Below the pieces are notes generated by a model that searched no databases, was not told where the DNA came from, and saw nothing but the letters and a program-made list of their open reading frames with translations. Shown here one piece after another: positions 16,404-24,561 of a DNA stretch of 64,000 nt. Each line of letters starts with the position of its first letter. Position 1 is the stretch's first letter. The position numbers were made by a program, and so were the translations under genes. The stretch spans positions 2,418,001 through 2,482,000 of the forward strand of contig NZ_CP019698.1 of assembly GCF_002005145.1 (NCBI RefSeq), read 5' to 3'. Source of the DNA: Desulforamulus ferrireducens (GTDB lineage Bacteria; Bacillota; Desulfotomaculia; Desulfotomaculales; Desulfotomaculaceae).

Positions 16404-17789
16404 TTAACCAATCATTCTAGCCGTCTGGGCAACTATAAAGCACACGCCGCAGGCAATACTCAGGGGTATTAAGGCGGCCAGCACTGTCCATTTCGCACTA
16501 CGGGATTCCCGCCAAATGGTCCAGAGGGTTGTGCTGCAGGGAAAATGCAACAAGGAAAAAAGCATCATGCACAGAGCAGTTAGCCAGGTCCAGCCCTGTT
16601 CAAGAAAAAGCTGCTGTAAATCTTGCAGACTTGCCAGTTCAACCAGCGAACCACTGGACAGATAGCTCATGATTAAGATTGGTAAAACAATTTCATTGGC
16701 CGGCAGGCCCAGGATAAAGGCCATTAAAATAAAGCCATCTAAACCAATTAATTGACCAAAGGGGTTAAGGAAATTGGCACAGTGCGCTAAAATACTCAGA
16801 TTATCCACGTAGATATTGGCCAACAGCCAGGTAATGGCACCTGCCGGTGCAGCCATACACACCGCCCGCCCCAAAACAAACAGGGTACGGTCAAAAATCG
16901 AACGTACAATTATTTTACCCACCTGGGGCTTACGATAGGGTGGAAGTTCCAAGGTAAAGGATGAAGGCACACCCTTTAATAGGGTTTTGGACAGCAGCCA
17001 GGAGACCAGCAGAGTCATAACGATACCCAGCAAAACAACTCCCACCACAATAAAAGTAGCCCCAATGGTTGTACCTATACCTAAAATCAGCAAGCTGGCC
17101 AGGGCAATTAAGGTGGGAAAACGTCCGTTACAGGGCACAAAGTTATTGGTCAACATGGCAATTAACCGTTCCCGGGGTGATTCGATAATCCGGCAGGCCA
17201 CTATCCCTGCGGCGTTACAACCAAAACCCATACTCATGGTGAGCGCCTGTTTGCCGTGAGTTCCTGCCTTTTTAAACAGTCGATCCAGGTTAAAGGCAAC
17301 CCTGGGGAGGTAACCTAAATCCTCCAGCAATGTAAAACAGGGGAAGAAAATAGCCATGGGCGGCAGCATCACGGATACTACCCAGGCTAAACTGCGGTAA
17401 ACCCCTTCCACAAAGAGCCCATGCACCCAGACCGGAGCATGAAGATAATGACACAACTCGGTTAGTCGTTCCTCCCCCCAAAACAAAGCCGAGGCAAGTA
17501 TTTCTGAAGGAACGTTAGCCCCCGCTATGGTCAACCAGAAGATGACCCCCAGGAGAAAAAGCATGGCGGGAAAACCCCATAATTTGGAGGTGAGAATGTC
17601 GTCTATTTTTTGATCCCAGTCAATTTTAGGTTTTTCCGGTTGACTAACCACCTGACCGGCAATTGCTTCGGCGGCTCGATAAATACTGCTGACCACGACA
17701 TCGTTAACCTCTTGGGGAGGAATATTAATTAACTTAACCTCTTTGAGGATACTATCCAGATTGGCGGTAATGCGTGGAGTCACGCCCAC
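16404..17789 (-). CDS. feoB: FeoB membrane permease half (split FeoB)
   Basis: The 461-residue protein is the C-terminal membrane part of the ferrous iron transporter FeoB. It contains two Gate (nucleoside-recognition) domains with MGFGCNAAGIVACRIIESPR and FVPCNGRFPTL, conserved Cys-bearing motifs of FeoB permeases, and roughly ten membrane segments. It has no GTPase domain, which is encoded by the preceding gene. The start is the GTG at 17789, within a 10-bp overlap with the GTPase gene, so the two halves are probably made in equal amounts and assemble in the membrane. Confidence 0.92.
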   Translation of the reverse strand: MGVTPRITANLDSILKEVKLINIPPQEVNDVVVSSIYRAAEAIAGQVVSQPEKPKIDWDQKIDDILTSKLWGFPAMLFLLGVIFWLTIAGANVPSEILASALFWGEERLTELCHYLHAPVWVHGLFVEGVYRSLAWVVSVMLPPMAIFFPCFTLLEDLGYLPRVAFNLDRLFKKAGTHGKQALTMSMGFGCNAAGIVACRIIESPRERLIAMLTNNFVPCNGRFPTLIALASLLILGIGTTIGATFIVVGVVLLGIVMTLLVSWLLSKTLLKGVPSSFTLELPPYRKPQVGKIIVRSIFDRTLFVLGRAVCMAAPAGAITWLLANIYVDNLSILAHCANFLNPFGQLIGLDGFILMAFILGLPANEIVLPILIMSYLSSGSLVELASLQDLQQLFLEQGWTWLTALCMMLFSLLHFPCSTTLWTIWRESRSAKWTVLAALIPLSIACGVCFIVAQTARMIG

Positions 17790-18565
17790 AGTTCACCTCC
17801 GATGCTGGGGGTAAAAACTTCCCTTTGCTTTAAATGTTTGCGAAGCGCCTTAATCACAACTTCATCCTGATCCAGCAAGCGCAAAGCCAGCCAGCGGGTA
17901 TTAAAATCAGTACCAACCAGTTGTTTTATCAGGGGTTCCAGGTGAGCCACAGCCCTTTCAATTTTCTCCTCATATTTAACCTGAAAGGGGGTGGTTTTTA
18001 TGGTGCCATTGACCACCTGGGCAATGGTCTGGATTAGTTGTTCCAGCCCTTCACCATCACGGGCCGCCGTAGCCACCACCGGTACACCCAGGTGATTAGA
18101 TAGTTTTTCTATGTCCAGTCTTATTTTTTTTCTTTTGGCCTCATCAATCAAATTGACGCAAACCACCACCTTAGGTGTAATCTCCAGCACTTGCAAAACC
18201 AAGTTTAGATTTCTTTCCAAGCAAGTGGCATCCACTACCACCACTGTAGCATCGGGTTTATGAAAACACAGATAATCCCTAGCCACCTGTTCCTCCACCG
18301 AATTGGCTAACAGTGAATAGGTGCCGGGTAAATCCACCAGATGATAAACCTGACCTTGGTTAATATATCTACCCTCCGCCCGCAATACCGTTTTGCCGGG
18401 CCAATTACCGGTATGTTGATGCAACCCAGTGAGGGCATTAAATACCGTACTTTTGCCAGTATTGGGATTACCCGCCAGGGCAATGACAAAATCCGCTTTG
18501 TCAGAAGCTCTATGGAAACTTTCCTTATTGACTCCTTTGCCACAGGAACGGTGAGTTAGCCCCAT
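17780..18565 (-). CDS. feoB: FeoB GTPase domain protein (split FeoB)
   Basis: The 261-residue protein carries the G domain of FeoB: GNPNTGKS (G1, residues ~32-39), a TGNWPGKT switch region, DLPGTYSL (G3), NLID (G4) and a G5-like ATAARDGEG, then a helical GDI-like region. It lacks membrane segments and ends where a normal FeoB would enter the membrane. The ATG overlaps the feoA stop (TAATG). With feoA and the permease half it forms a three-gene iron uptake operon. Confidence 0.92.
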   Translation of the reverse strand: MGLTHRSCGKGVNKESFHRASDKADFVIALAGNPNTGKSTVFNALTGLHQHTGNWPGKTVLRAEGRYINQGQVYHLVDLPGTYSLLANSVEEQVARDYLCFHKPDATVVVVDATCLERNLNLVLQVLEITPKVVVCVNLIDEAKRKKIRLDIEKLSNHLGVPVVATAARDGEGLEQLIQTIAQVVNGTIKTTPFQVKYEEKIERAVAHLEPLIKQLVGTDFNTRWLALRLLDQDEVVIKALRKHLKQREVFTPSIGGELWA

Positions 18566-18804
18566 TACTGCTCCTCCTTCATATCCACTATTACTTGAGT
18601 TCCTTCTTCTTGCCTAAAGGCTATGATGGCACCTCTAATTCTAAAGGCCTTAGGGTCGCCGGCAGGACTTAATCTGACAGCCTCTACCTTGGTACCAGGC
18701 ACTAATCCTAAATCCATCATCCTTCTTCTGGTCATACCCTCGGCACGGATAGCCTGAACTATGGCCGTTTTTCCTATGGGTAGATCAAAAAGGGTATTTC
18801 TCAT
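18565..18804 (-). CDS. feoA: ferrous iron transport protein FeoA
   Basis: The 79-residue SH3-like protein reads MRNTLFDLPIGKTAIVQ and later RRRMMDLGLVPGTKVEAV and IRGAIIAFRQEE, the normal FeoA pattern and length. FeoA is a cytosolic partner of FeoB required for Fe(II) uptake. It is the first gene of the feoA-feoB(GTPase)-feoB(permease) operon and overlaps the next start. Confidence 0.93.
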   Translation of the reverse strand: MRNTLFDLPIGKTAIVQAIRAEGMTRRRMMDLGLVPGTKVEAVRLSPAGDPKAFRIRGAIIAFRQEEGTQVIVDMKEEQ

Positions 18805-18831
18805 CCTGTTGCCCCCTTTGCAAGTTTAAAC

Positions 18832-18845
18832 TTAGCCACGGCTAA
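18832..18845. promoter_or_regulatory. possible DtxR-family operator upstream of feoA
   Basis: TTAGCCACGGCTAA is a palindrome (6-bp arms, 2-base centre) 28 bases upstream of feoA. A second palindrome, CTTAGCTAAG, lies at 18916-18925. Both resemble the TTAG...CTAA pattern of DtxR/IdeR sites, and a DtxR-type gene lies at the other end of the operon. Assignment is by pattern only. Confidence 0.4.
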
Positions 18846-19093
18846 CAATTAGAAGCACTTTGTCCCCGGACTGTTAGCAGTTGCCTCCCATTAAGATAGT
18901 TTCATAAAACTAACTCTTAGCTAAGACATATTATGTGAGGGGTTATCCAGAGGTTACTTAAATTGTTTACATTGGGCCAGCAGTTGCCCCTACCGGCCAC
19001 ACTCATATTTTTTACAGGTAATGTTGGTAAACTGTAGCCTATTGGCAGTGGCGTTAATATCATACATTAAAGTTTAATTATGGGGGTGAAATA

Positions 19094-19549
19094 ATGTCGA
19101 TGGAATACCCTGGCCATTGCCCGCTCACTGTGGCTGCCCGACACAATCCTTCCGTCTTTGAGATCCTTTCCTCAGCTAAGGAAATTAGAGATAATTTGCT
19201 TAAACAAACGGAGAAGGGACGCGCCATCATCTCACTATATGCAACCTGTTCGCCCACTCTGGTGAAAGCCATTTTTTTTGATGGGCGTTTTCGAGCAGCA
19301 GTATTTGATGGTCTGGCCAAGCTCAAACCCGCTATTGCAGGTATCCAGGCAACCCTGGACGGCGAGGACAGACATTACGTTTTTACCGCAGAGGATGCCG
19401 ATACCGTATCCTATCTGATGGATCTTACCATTGAGAGGTTACCCAGAAATCTGGCCAAGCAGGTTAGGGCATTAAAGCAAGAACTTCAACTCTCTGCCAT
19501 GCCTGGCAGGAATGTTAAAGATTACTTAACCGCTGTGCAACTGTTATAA
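19094..19549 (+). CDS. hypothetical protein
   Basis: I do not recognise the family. The 151-residue soluble protein begins MSMEYPGHCPLTVAARHNPS, has a central predicted alpha/beta stretch (KAIFFDGRFRAAVFDGLAKL) and a C-terminal helical part. GGGGGTGA precedes the ATG at good spacing. It lies alone between the feo operon and the purine-permease leader, with a different orientation from feo. No signal peptide, membrane segment or metal motif is obvious. Confidence 0.65.
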   Translation: MSMEYPGHCPLTVAARHNPSVFEILSSAKEIRDNLLKQTEKGRAIISLYATCSPTLVKAIFFDGRFRAAVFDGLAKLKPAIAGIQATLDGEDRHYVFTAEDADTVSYLMDLTIERLPRNLAKQVRALKQELQLSAMPGRNVKDYLTAVQLL

Positions 19550-19598
19550 GTTCCTTGACTTCTGAAAAATAAGCTGTTAAAATTTTGAATACTAATTA

Positions 19599-19656
19599 AC
19601 TCGTATATAGAATAGGGCTTAAACTACCGGGCTACCAGAATTGCATGATTACGGGT
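19599..19656 (+). ncRNA. purine-riboswitch-like aptamer with a shortened P2
   Basis: ACTCGTA (19599-19605) pairs with TACGGGT (19650-19656) as P1. Between them lie TATAG, an AATAGGG resembling the purine L2 loop AATATGG, CTACC-GGGC-TACC resembling J2/3-P3-L3, and TTGC-ATGATTACG resembling P3'-J3/1. The 5' arm of P2 is almost absent and P3 has a mismatch. A terminator and a purine permease gene follow, which supports the call. The position corresponding to the specificity base reads T. This is a pattern match, not a computed fold. Confidence 0.5.
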
Positions 19657-19694
19657 GTAAAGGGATAGTGCCGGGGGCTACCTTGTTATCAAAG

Positions 19695-19739
19695 CTCTAA
19701 TATTTGGTTTTGGGGCCAATTATTAGAGTTTTTATTATT
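19695..19739 (+). terminator. leader terminator upstream of the NCS2 permease
   Basis: CTCTAATA (19695-19702) pairs with TATTAGAG (19721-19728), with TTGG/CCAA inside, followed by TTTTTATTATT. It sits 43 bases before the permease start, where a riboswitch would control read-through. Confidence 0.8.
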
Positions 19740-19770
19740 GCCAAATATGTGACAGCATGGAGGGGACAAC

Positions 19771-21066
19771 ATGGAAAGATTTTTTAATTTTAGCGCCTAT
19801 GGAACTTCCTTCAAAACTGAGTTTATTGGGGGCCTAACAACCTTTTTGTCCATGTGCTACATCCTGGTGGCTAACCCCTTGATCCTTGGCCAAGCCGGTA
19901 TGGACAGCGGGGCTGTTTTTACCGCCACTGCCTTAGCAGCCATCATAGGCACACTAACCATGGGTCTGTTTGCTAATTACCCCCTGGCTTTGGCTCCCAG
20001 TCTCGGGTTGAATTCCTTTTTTACCTACTCGGTGGTAATTGGTATGGGGGTGCCTTGGGAAACCGCCTTGGCCGGAGTTCTGGTCTCCGGTTTGCTTTTT
20101 CTGGGCATTACTGCCTTTAAGATCAGGGAAAAAATAATTGACGCCATTCCGGAAAGCTTAAAATACGCCATTGCCAGTGGAATTGGTTTTTTTGTTGCCT
20201 TTATAGGCTTAAAAAACTCCGGCATTATTGTCAGTAGCCCTGCCACCTTCGTGGCCCTCGGCAATTTACATGACCCCTCTACCCTCCTGGCCATCTTTGG
20301 CTTTATCATTAGTGTTATTTTAATCTTACGGGGCTTTCAGGGTGGTATTTTCTACGGCATGGTCATAACCACCGTCATAGGCATCGCTGTAGGGATCATT
20401 GAAAAACCAACGGCCATCGTGGGCAGTATACCCAGCTTGCAGCCAACCCTGGGTGTGGCCATTAGCCATCTAAACAGCGTATTAAATGTAGAGATGTTAG
20501 TGGTGGTTTTTACCTTCTTATTTGTTAGTTTCTTCGACGCCTCCGGTACTCTCATCGCGGTGGCCAATCAAGCCGGTATTATGAAAAACAATAAAATACC
20601 CCGGGTTAGTCAAGCCCTGGTGGCAGATGCCTCTGCTTCGGTAGTTGGTTCACTCTTGGGTACCTCCACTGTCACTGCCTTGATTGAATCCTCCGCCGGC
20701 ATTGCGGCAGGTGCCCGCACCGGTTTTTCTTCCCTGGTGGTAGCTGGCTTCTTCTTTCTGGCCTTGTTCTTCTCCCCGCTTTTGTCTGTTATTACTGCCC
20801 CTGTCACCGCACCGGCGTTAATTATTGTGGGAGCTATGATGGCCAGTCAAATTCAAAAAATTAATTGGCAGCAATTGCATATGGCCATTCCCGCCTTTGT
20901 CACCATTATTATGATGCCCTTAACCTTCAGTGTGGCCACCGGTATTGCTCTAGGCTTTATTATCTATCCCATTATTATGCTGGCCCTGAAAAAACAACGG
21001 GAGATTCATCCCATCATGTACGGGCTAATGATAGTATTCATAGTCTATTTTGCCTATATTAGTTAA
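19771..21066 (+). CDS. NCS2-family purine permease (AzgA/PbuG type)
   Basis: The 431-residue membrane protein begins with FNFSAYGTSFKTEFIGGLTT, typical of the AzgA-like branch of NCS2 transporters, which import adenine, guanine or hypoxanthine with protons. SLGLNSFFTY and the later LGTSTVTALIESSAGIAAGA are the substrate-site signatures. About 12-14 membrane segments are apparent. GGAGGGGACAAC precedes the ATG. The upstream riboswitch-like leader and terminator suggest control by a purine. Confidence 0.93.
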   Translation: MERFFNFSAYGTSFKTEFIGGLTTFLSMCYILVANPLILGQAGMDSGAVFTATALAAIIGTLTMGLFANYPLALAPSLGLNSFFTYSVVIGMGVPWETALAGVLVSGLLFLGITAFKIREKIIDAIPESLKYAIASGIGFFVAFIGLKNSGIIVSSPATFVALGNLHDPSTLLAIFGFIISVILILRGFQGGIFYGMVITTVIGIAVGIIEKPTAIVGSIPSLQPTLGVAISHLNSVLNVEMLVVVFTFLFVSFFDASGTLIAVANQAGIMKNNKIPRVSQALVADASASVVGSLLGTSTVTALIESSAGIAAGARTGFSSLVVAGFFFLALFFSPLLSVITAPVTAPALIIVGAMMASQIQKINWQQLHMAIPAFVTIIMMPLTFSVATGIALGFIIYPIIMLALKKQREIHPIMYGLMIVFIVYFAYIS

Positions 21067-21070
21067 ACTA

Positions 21071-21113
21071 AAAACTACCCCCCAACTTGCTGTTGAGTGG
21101 TAGTTTTACTTTT
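21071..21113. terminator. terminator after the NCS2 permease
   Basis: AAAACTACC (21071-21079) pairs with GGTAGTTTT (21099-21107), with a CCAAC/GTTG inner stem, followed by ACTTTTGTTT. It also overlaps the end of the convergent small gene. Confidence 0.75.
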
Positions 21114-21279
21114 GTTTCAACAATTCTTTCAAAGCCTTGGCTAAATCCTTGGTAGGGGTACCTTGGATAGTATTGAAAGCAATTGCTTGCTCCAGCTTTC
21201 TGCGTTCCTCGGGAGATAACTCCAGAGTACCGGTTTTGGGCAAACCCTTGGGTCTATTAGAAGAACCTTTCTTTTCCAT
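21106..21279 (-). CDS. small basic protein, function unknown
   Basis: A 57-residue frame starts MEKKGSSNRPKGLPKTGTLE and continues with SPEERRKLEQAIAFN and a lysine-rich helical end (KDLAKALKELLKQK). GAGAGGTGAT lies ~12 bases upstream. Composition and codon pattern look coding, and the stop falls in the permease terminator. I do not know the family. It lies downstream of and in the same direction as the hydrogenase-like gene's neighbour region, though its own promoter is not clear. Confidence 0.6.
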   Translation of the reverse strand: MEKKGSSNRPKGLPKTGTLELSPEERRKLEQAIAFNTIQGTPTKDLAKALKELLKQK

Positions 21280-21332
21280 ATTAAGTTATAATCACCTCTC
21301 TCCTAAATTTTTCTCAAATTACAGAGGTGCCA

Positions 21333-23087
21333 TTAAGTATAATTTCGGCCAATATTAGCCATGGCCGCTCCAATATTAAGCAGTTGATCATAGGTGGCTA
21401 CGATTTGTTCCAGGGAGTTGGTTACCACCTTAATAGCCCTTTCCTGTTCCAAAATCATATCACTGTCTTCTTTTAGTCTGGTTAATACACTGGCAATATC
21501 TTGAAAAACACGGGTGGCGTTTTCGGATTGCAGCTTACTTTGGGCAGCAATCTGCTTAATTTCAGCCATATCTGCAGCAGATATTTTGGTATTTTCTCCT
21601 TGCCCTTTGGTTGAATCCTGATACTCAGAGACCATGGTTAAGACTTTATTGGCTAATGCCAAAGTATCACTGGCAATTGCATTGGTTTCTGCCAATAATG
21701 TTTCTAACTGACGATTCTTAATATTCATTTTATTGGTGGTGCCTTTAAGGGTTAGGGTAGAGAAGTTGATGGACTCCATAGATAGCATAAGTTTGTTACT
21801 CATATCCATCAAACTATTAGTTAAAGAAGGTACTTGCCTGAGAAGGAAGGGCAGGCACATTTCCTTTTCCGCCATACCTTGCAGGCAGGCAACTGCCTTT
21901 TCCCAACAGGTATCATAGCCGCAGGCACTACAGTTAATTAGGTCCCGTTGACTGTGTTTACCAGTTTCTTTTAAGGTCTGCCATATTTCCTCGTCGGAAA
22001 ATGTCCTTTTTACCAGAGGTTGGGGTGTAAATACCCGCTCAAAGGTCAACTCATTGATAATCTCCGGTAGTTTGTCGTCGGCTATGTTTTGATTTTGGTC
22101 AATTTGTTCCGCCACTTGACGGGCACGCACAACATAACATTTATCACTTAACATGCCAGGGCCCATCACACAGCCCTCGCAAATCAACATATCTAAAAAG
22201 CGGGGAGTAAACTCACCGTTTTCCACTGCCTTTAATACTTCAATACAGCGACCGGCCCCTTCCACCACAATAATCTCCATGCTGGCTATATCTTCCTGAA
22301 TGTTGGAAGATTTCAACAGGCCCCCGCTGATGGGAAAGGTCCGGGACAGTTCCGGCTTAGGATTGTCCCATAGAGCATCTGGCATTTCCTGACAGTTGAT
22401 ATTTTCCTGGACAAACCACTGATTAAGCTGCCGGAAGGTAATGACAGCATCTACATAGCCAGCTGTATTGGCATCTGCCGCCTCATGTTTTTTGGCCAGG
22501 CAAGGACCGATAAATACTATTTTATGATCGGGGTACATGGACTTAACTATCTTGGACTGGATTAACATGGGTGAGTCAATGGGGGCCAGATGCGGCAATA
22601 AACTGGGAAAGTGCTTTTCAACTAACTGAACCACCGCCGGACAAGCAGTTGAGATAGTCATCTTGTCTGGATTTTGTCGGTAATAATTGGCATATTCCTT
22701 GGCGCAAATTCCCGCACCATAGGCTACCTCTTGCACCGTAGAAAAACCCAAACGCTGCAATGCACTTACCATTTTACCGCCTGATACAGCAAAGGATGCC
22801 GGAAAGGAAGGTGCCACAATGGCAGCCACCGATTGTCCCTCGGCAATCCACTGCTGCACCATGGTTGTATCATCCTGGACCACCTTGGCTCCGATGGAGC
22901 AGGCCAAAACACAACGTCCACAGGTTAAACAACCTTCTTCAATAATCTCCGGCAAACCTTTTTTAATGGCAATTGTTTTCACCGGACAAGCCCTAACACA
23001 GGCATAACACTTACGGCAATTCTCATGGTCAGTTTTTATAAATAAAATGGGAATCACCCCCGCTAGAAAAGAAAAAGTCATATTCAT
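21333..23087 (-). CDS. [FeFe]-hydrogenase-like sensory protein with C-terminal MCP-like coiled coil
   Basis: The 584-residue protein has two [4Fe-4S] motifs (CRKCYACVRACP and CLTCGRCVLAC, residues ~24-65), then an H-cluster domain with TACPAVV, GPCLAKKHEA and CEGCVMGPG. A further CSACGYDTC site (~400) follows, and residues ~440-584 form a long helical segment like a chemoreceptor signalling domain. This order is known for putative H2-sensing hydrogenases. No membrane segment is clear. The frame opens at 23087 without a ribosome binding site; GGGGGTGAT lies at codons 11-13, so the true start may be an ATT at codon 14. Confidence 0.85.
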   Translation of the reverse strand: MNMTFSFLAGVIPILFIKTDHENCRKCYACVRACPVKTIAIKKGLPEIIEEGCLTCGRCVLACSIGAKVVQDDTTMVQQWIAEGQSVAAIVAPSFPASFAVSGGKMVSALQRLGFSTVQEVAYGAGICAKEYANYYRQNPDKMTISTACPAVVQLVEKHFPSLLPHLAPIDSPMLIQSKIVKSMYPDHKIVFIGPCLAKKHEAADANTAGYVDAVITFRQLNQWFVQENINCQEMPDALWDNPKPELSRTFPISGGLLKSSNIQEDIASMEIIVVEGAGRCIEVLKAVENGEFTPRFLDMLICEGCVMGPGMLSDKCYVVRARQVAEQIDQNQNIADDKLPEIINELTFERVFTPQPLVKRTFSDEEIWQTLKETGKHSQRDLINCSACGYDTCWEKAVACLQGMAEKEMCLPFLLRQVPSLTNSLMDMSNKLMLSMESINFSTLTLKGTTNKMNIKNRQLETLLAETNAIASDTLALANKVLTMVSEYQDSTKGQGENTKISAADMAEIKQIAAQSKLQSENATRVFQDIASVLTRLKEDSDMILEQERAIKVVTNSLEQIVATYDQLLNIGAAMANIGRNYT

Positions 23088-23372
23088 GTTTATTTCGACA
23101 GTTTGTTTATTAATCCTTTTACCATTAATATTAAAATGACTTATTGTAAAGGTATTACACCTATTTAATCAATCTGTGTTTACCCTTAAGTACAGGTCTT
23201 ACCCTATCCTATGCAAAAATCAAGCCTGAAAAAACAGGTGGTTTTTAGGGTAAATTCTTACCGGGTTGCTCAAAAAATTCACTTCCACTGTATCATTATT
23301 GAACAATATGTCCAAACCTTGTCCACTGTTGTGTTATTATATAGGTACCCTATACATTAAGGAGAGAAAAAG

Positions 23373-24095
23373 ATGTCCCTTTATCTGGATATAGATTTAG
23401 ACTACTTTGTGTCCCCCATTATTAAACAATCGAGAGCCAACCACCGCCCCAAGGATTATCAGCCCGAGCAGATACAAAACCCCCGGACTTTATTTCAGTT
23501 ACTGCAACAGAAAGGGATAACCTTTGGTCAGCAACGGTATCTCTTCATTAACCATTTGCAAAGTCACCTGCGCTGGTGGTTAAATAAAAAGAAGGATAAT
23601 GTGATTATTCATATAGATGCTCACAGTGATTTATATGGTCACAACCAGCGGAATTTAAGCAATCTACCAATGCTTGGTTGCCAAAATTTCCTCTGGCACT
23701 CCATCCGCGAGGGCTTAGTGGCAGAGCTCTACTGGGTGATGCCGGAAAATACCCTGGATATCACTAAGCCGGACATCATTTACTCTATGTTTACCCCTGG
23801 GCAGTTGGGCAAGGTTGAAGTGAAGGATCACATTTTAAGGGCAGAACTTCTCTGTGTACTGCCCGGAGAAAAAACCAAGGTTATACCGTATCATTTACTA
23901 CAGGCCAAGGATCTACCCCATTTTCAGCAAGAGGCCGAGATAATAACCATAGCCAGTTCCCCGGAGTTTATTCCCCCGCAAGCTGACCATTTAATTGCCT
24001 CGGTGGGTAATATTTTGGGGTTGCCGGAAGAATTGGTGAACAAAGTTTTGCAGCAACATCAGGAAATGAAGCCGGCATCGCTCTCTGGGGAATAA
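23373..24095 (+). CDS. UPF0489-family protein (arginase/deacetylase-like fold)
   Basis: The 240-residue protein starts MSLYLDIDLDYFV and contains IIHIDAHSDLYG (residues ~80-91). The DxDxDYF and HxDAHxD motifs are those of UPF0489, related to the metal-binding loop of arginase-like enzymes, so a metal hydrolase is plausible but unproven. GGAGAG precedes the ATG. It stands alone between the hydrogenase-like gene (divergent) and the corA leader. Confidence 0.75.
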   Translation: MSLYLDIDLDYFVSPIIKQSRANHRPKDYQPEQIQNPRTLFQLLQQKGITFGQQRYLFINHLQSHLRWWLNKKKDNVIIHIDAHSDLYGHNQRNLSNLPMLGCQNFLWHSIREGLVAELYWVMPENTLDITKPDIIYSMFTPGQLGKVEVKDHILRAELLCVLPGEKTKVIPYHLLQAKDLPHFQQEAEIITIASSPEFIPPQADHLIASVGNILGLPEELVNKVLQQHQEMKPASLSGE

Positions 24096-24199
24096 TTTAA
24101 GAGATTACAAGATATAATTAGTAATCATCAGATAATTTAATAACTTTTCAAACTATTAACTAAAAAAGCAAAAAACAATGAAATTTAGGAAAGATTGCA

Positions 24200-24228
24200 T
24201 TGACATGTATATTTGTTTATCCTATATT
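24200..24228 (+). promoter_or_regulatory. promoter of the M-box/corA transcript
   Basis: TTGACA (24200-24205), a 17-base spacer, then TATATT (24223-24228): a near-consensus sigma-A promoter that would start the RNA just before the M-box. Confidence 0.8.
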
Positions 24229-24246
24229 AAATTAAGGAAATAGTTT

Positions 24247-24403
24247 CTTCGTTAGGTGAGGCTTCTACATAGACATATGCCACTGCCCGGACTGTCGAGA
24301 GACTCTAACGGGCCAACAGGTTCTACCGGCTTAAGGTTTTACCTAATGTGGCTGGGTTAATTAACCCTAGCTATGTATGTGCTAAAGCTTGTACGAGTGA
24401 AGA
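24247..24403 (+). ncRNA. M-box (ykoK) magnesium riboswitch
   Basis: CTTCGTTAGGTGAGGCTTCT, then ATATGCCACTGCCC, GTCGAGAGAC, GGGCCAACAGG, and ACCGGCTTAAGGTTTTACCTAATG are the conserved blocks of the M-box aptamer in the right order. CTTCGT pairs with ACGAGTGAAG to close P1. Mg2+ binding should favour the terminator that follows, lowering CorA synthesis when Mg2+ is plentiful. Confidence 0.95.
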
Positions 24404-24432
24404 AGGTAGAAATGTACCTTAATGGTATGTTT

Positions 24433-24466
24433 AAACCTTCATTTGGCGTGAAGGTTTTTTTATTTT
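24433..24466 (+). terminator. M-box expression-platform terminator
   Basis: AAACCTTCA (24433-24441) pairs with TGAAGGTTT (24449-24457), followed by TTTTTATTTT. Confidence 0.9.
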
Positions 24467-24468
24467 GT

Positions 24469-24550
24469 CCAATGGGAGGTGGTAAGAATGGATGATCCGT
24501 ATCCTGCGACCATAACTAAATACTGTTCTATTCTTACCTTGACCCATTGG
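24469..24550 (+). promoter_or_regulatory. second leader hairpin reaching the corA ribosome binding site
   Basis: CCAATGGG (24469-24476) pairs with CCCATTGG (24543-24550), and GGTAAGAAT (24481-24489) pairs with ATTCTTACC (24530-24538), separated by a symmetric internal loop. The stem holds the upstream ORF's GGGAGGTGG site and start codon. Its base overlaps the first two bases of GGAGGTGA (24549-24556), the corA site. Confidence 0.7.
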
Positions 24551-24556
24551 AGGTGA
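24488..24556 (+). CDS. 22-codon upstream ORF (leader peptide candidate) of corA
   Basis: ATG at 24488, preceded by GGGAGGTGG at 5 bases, opens a 22-residue frame starting MDDPYPATITKYC and ending THWR. Its TGA lies inside the corA ribosome binding site, so the two could be coupled. The acidic-proline start resembles the EPDP start of the MgtL leader peptide, which aborts translation at low Mg2+ in enteric bacteria. It may alternatively be a chance frame; the strong site and placement argue against that. Confidence 0.5.
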   Translation: MDDPYPATITKYCSILTLTHWR

Positions 24557-24561
24557 GTCAC

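Noticed and set aside
17780-17789. Frameshift sequencing error splitting feoB
   Set aside because: The overlap is a clean GTGGGCGTGA start-stop arrangement, both products have sensible ends and the junction lies between domains.
19599-19680. ykkC-type (guanidine, PRPP or ppGpp) riboswitch
   Set aside because: An AGGGATAG block is shared, but the conserved CTAGGGTTCCG and GACTGGTCCGAGAG blocks are missing; the purine-like pattern fits better.
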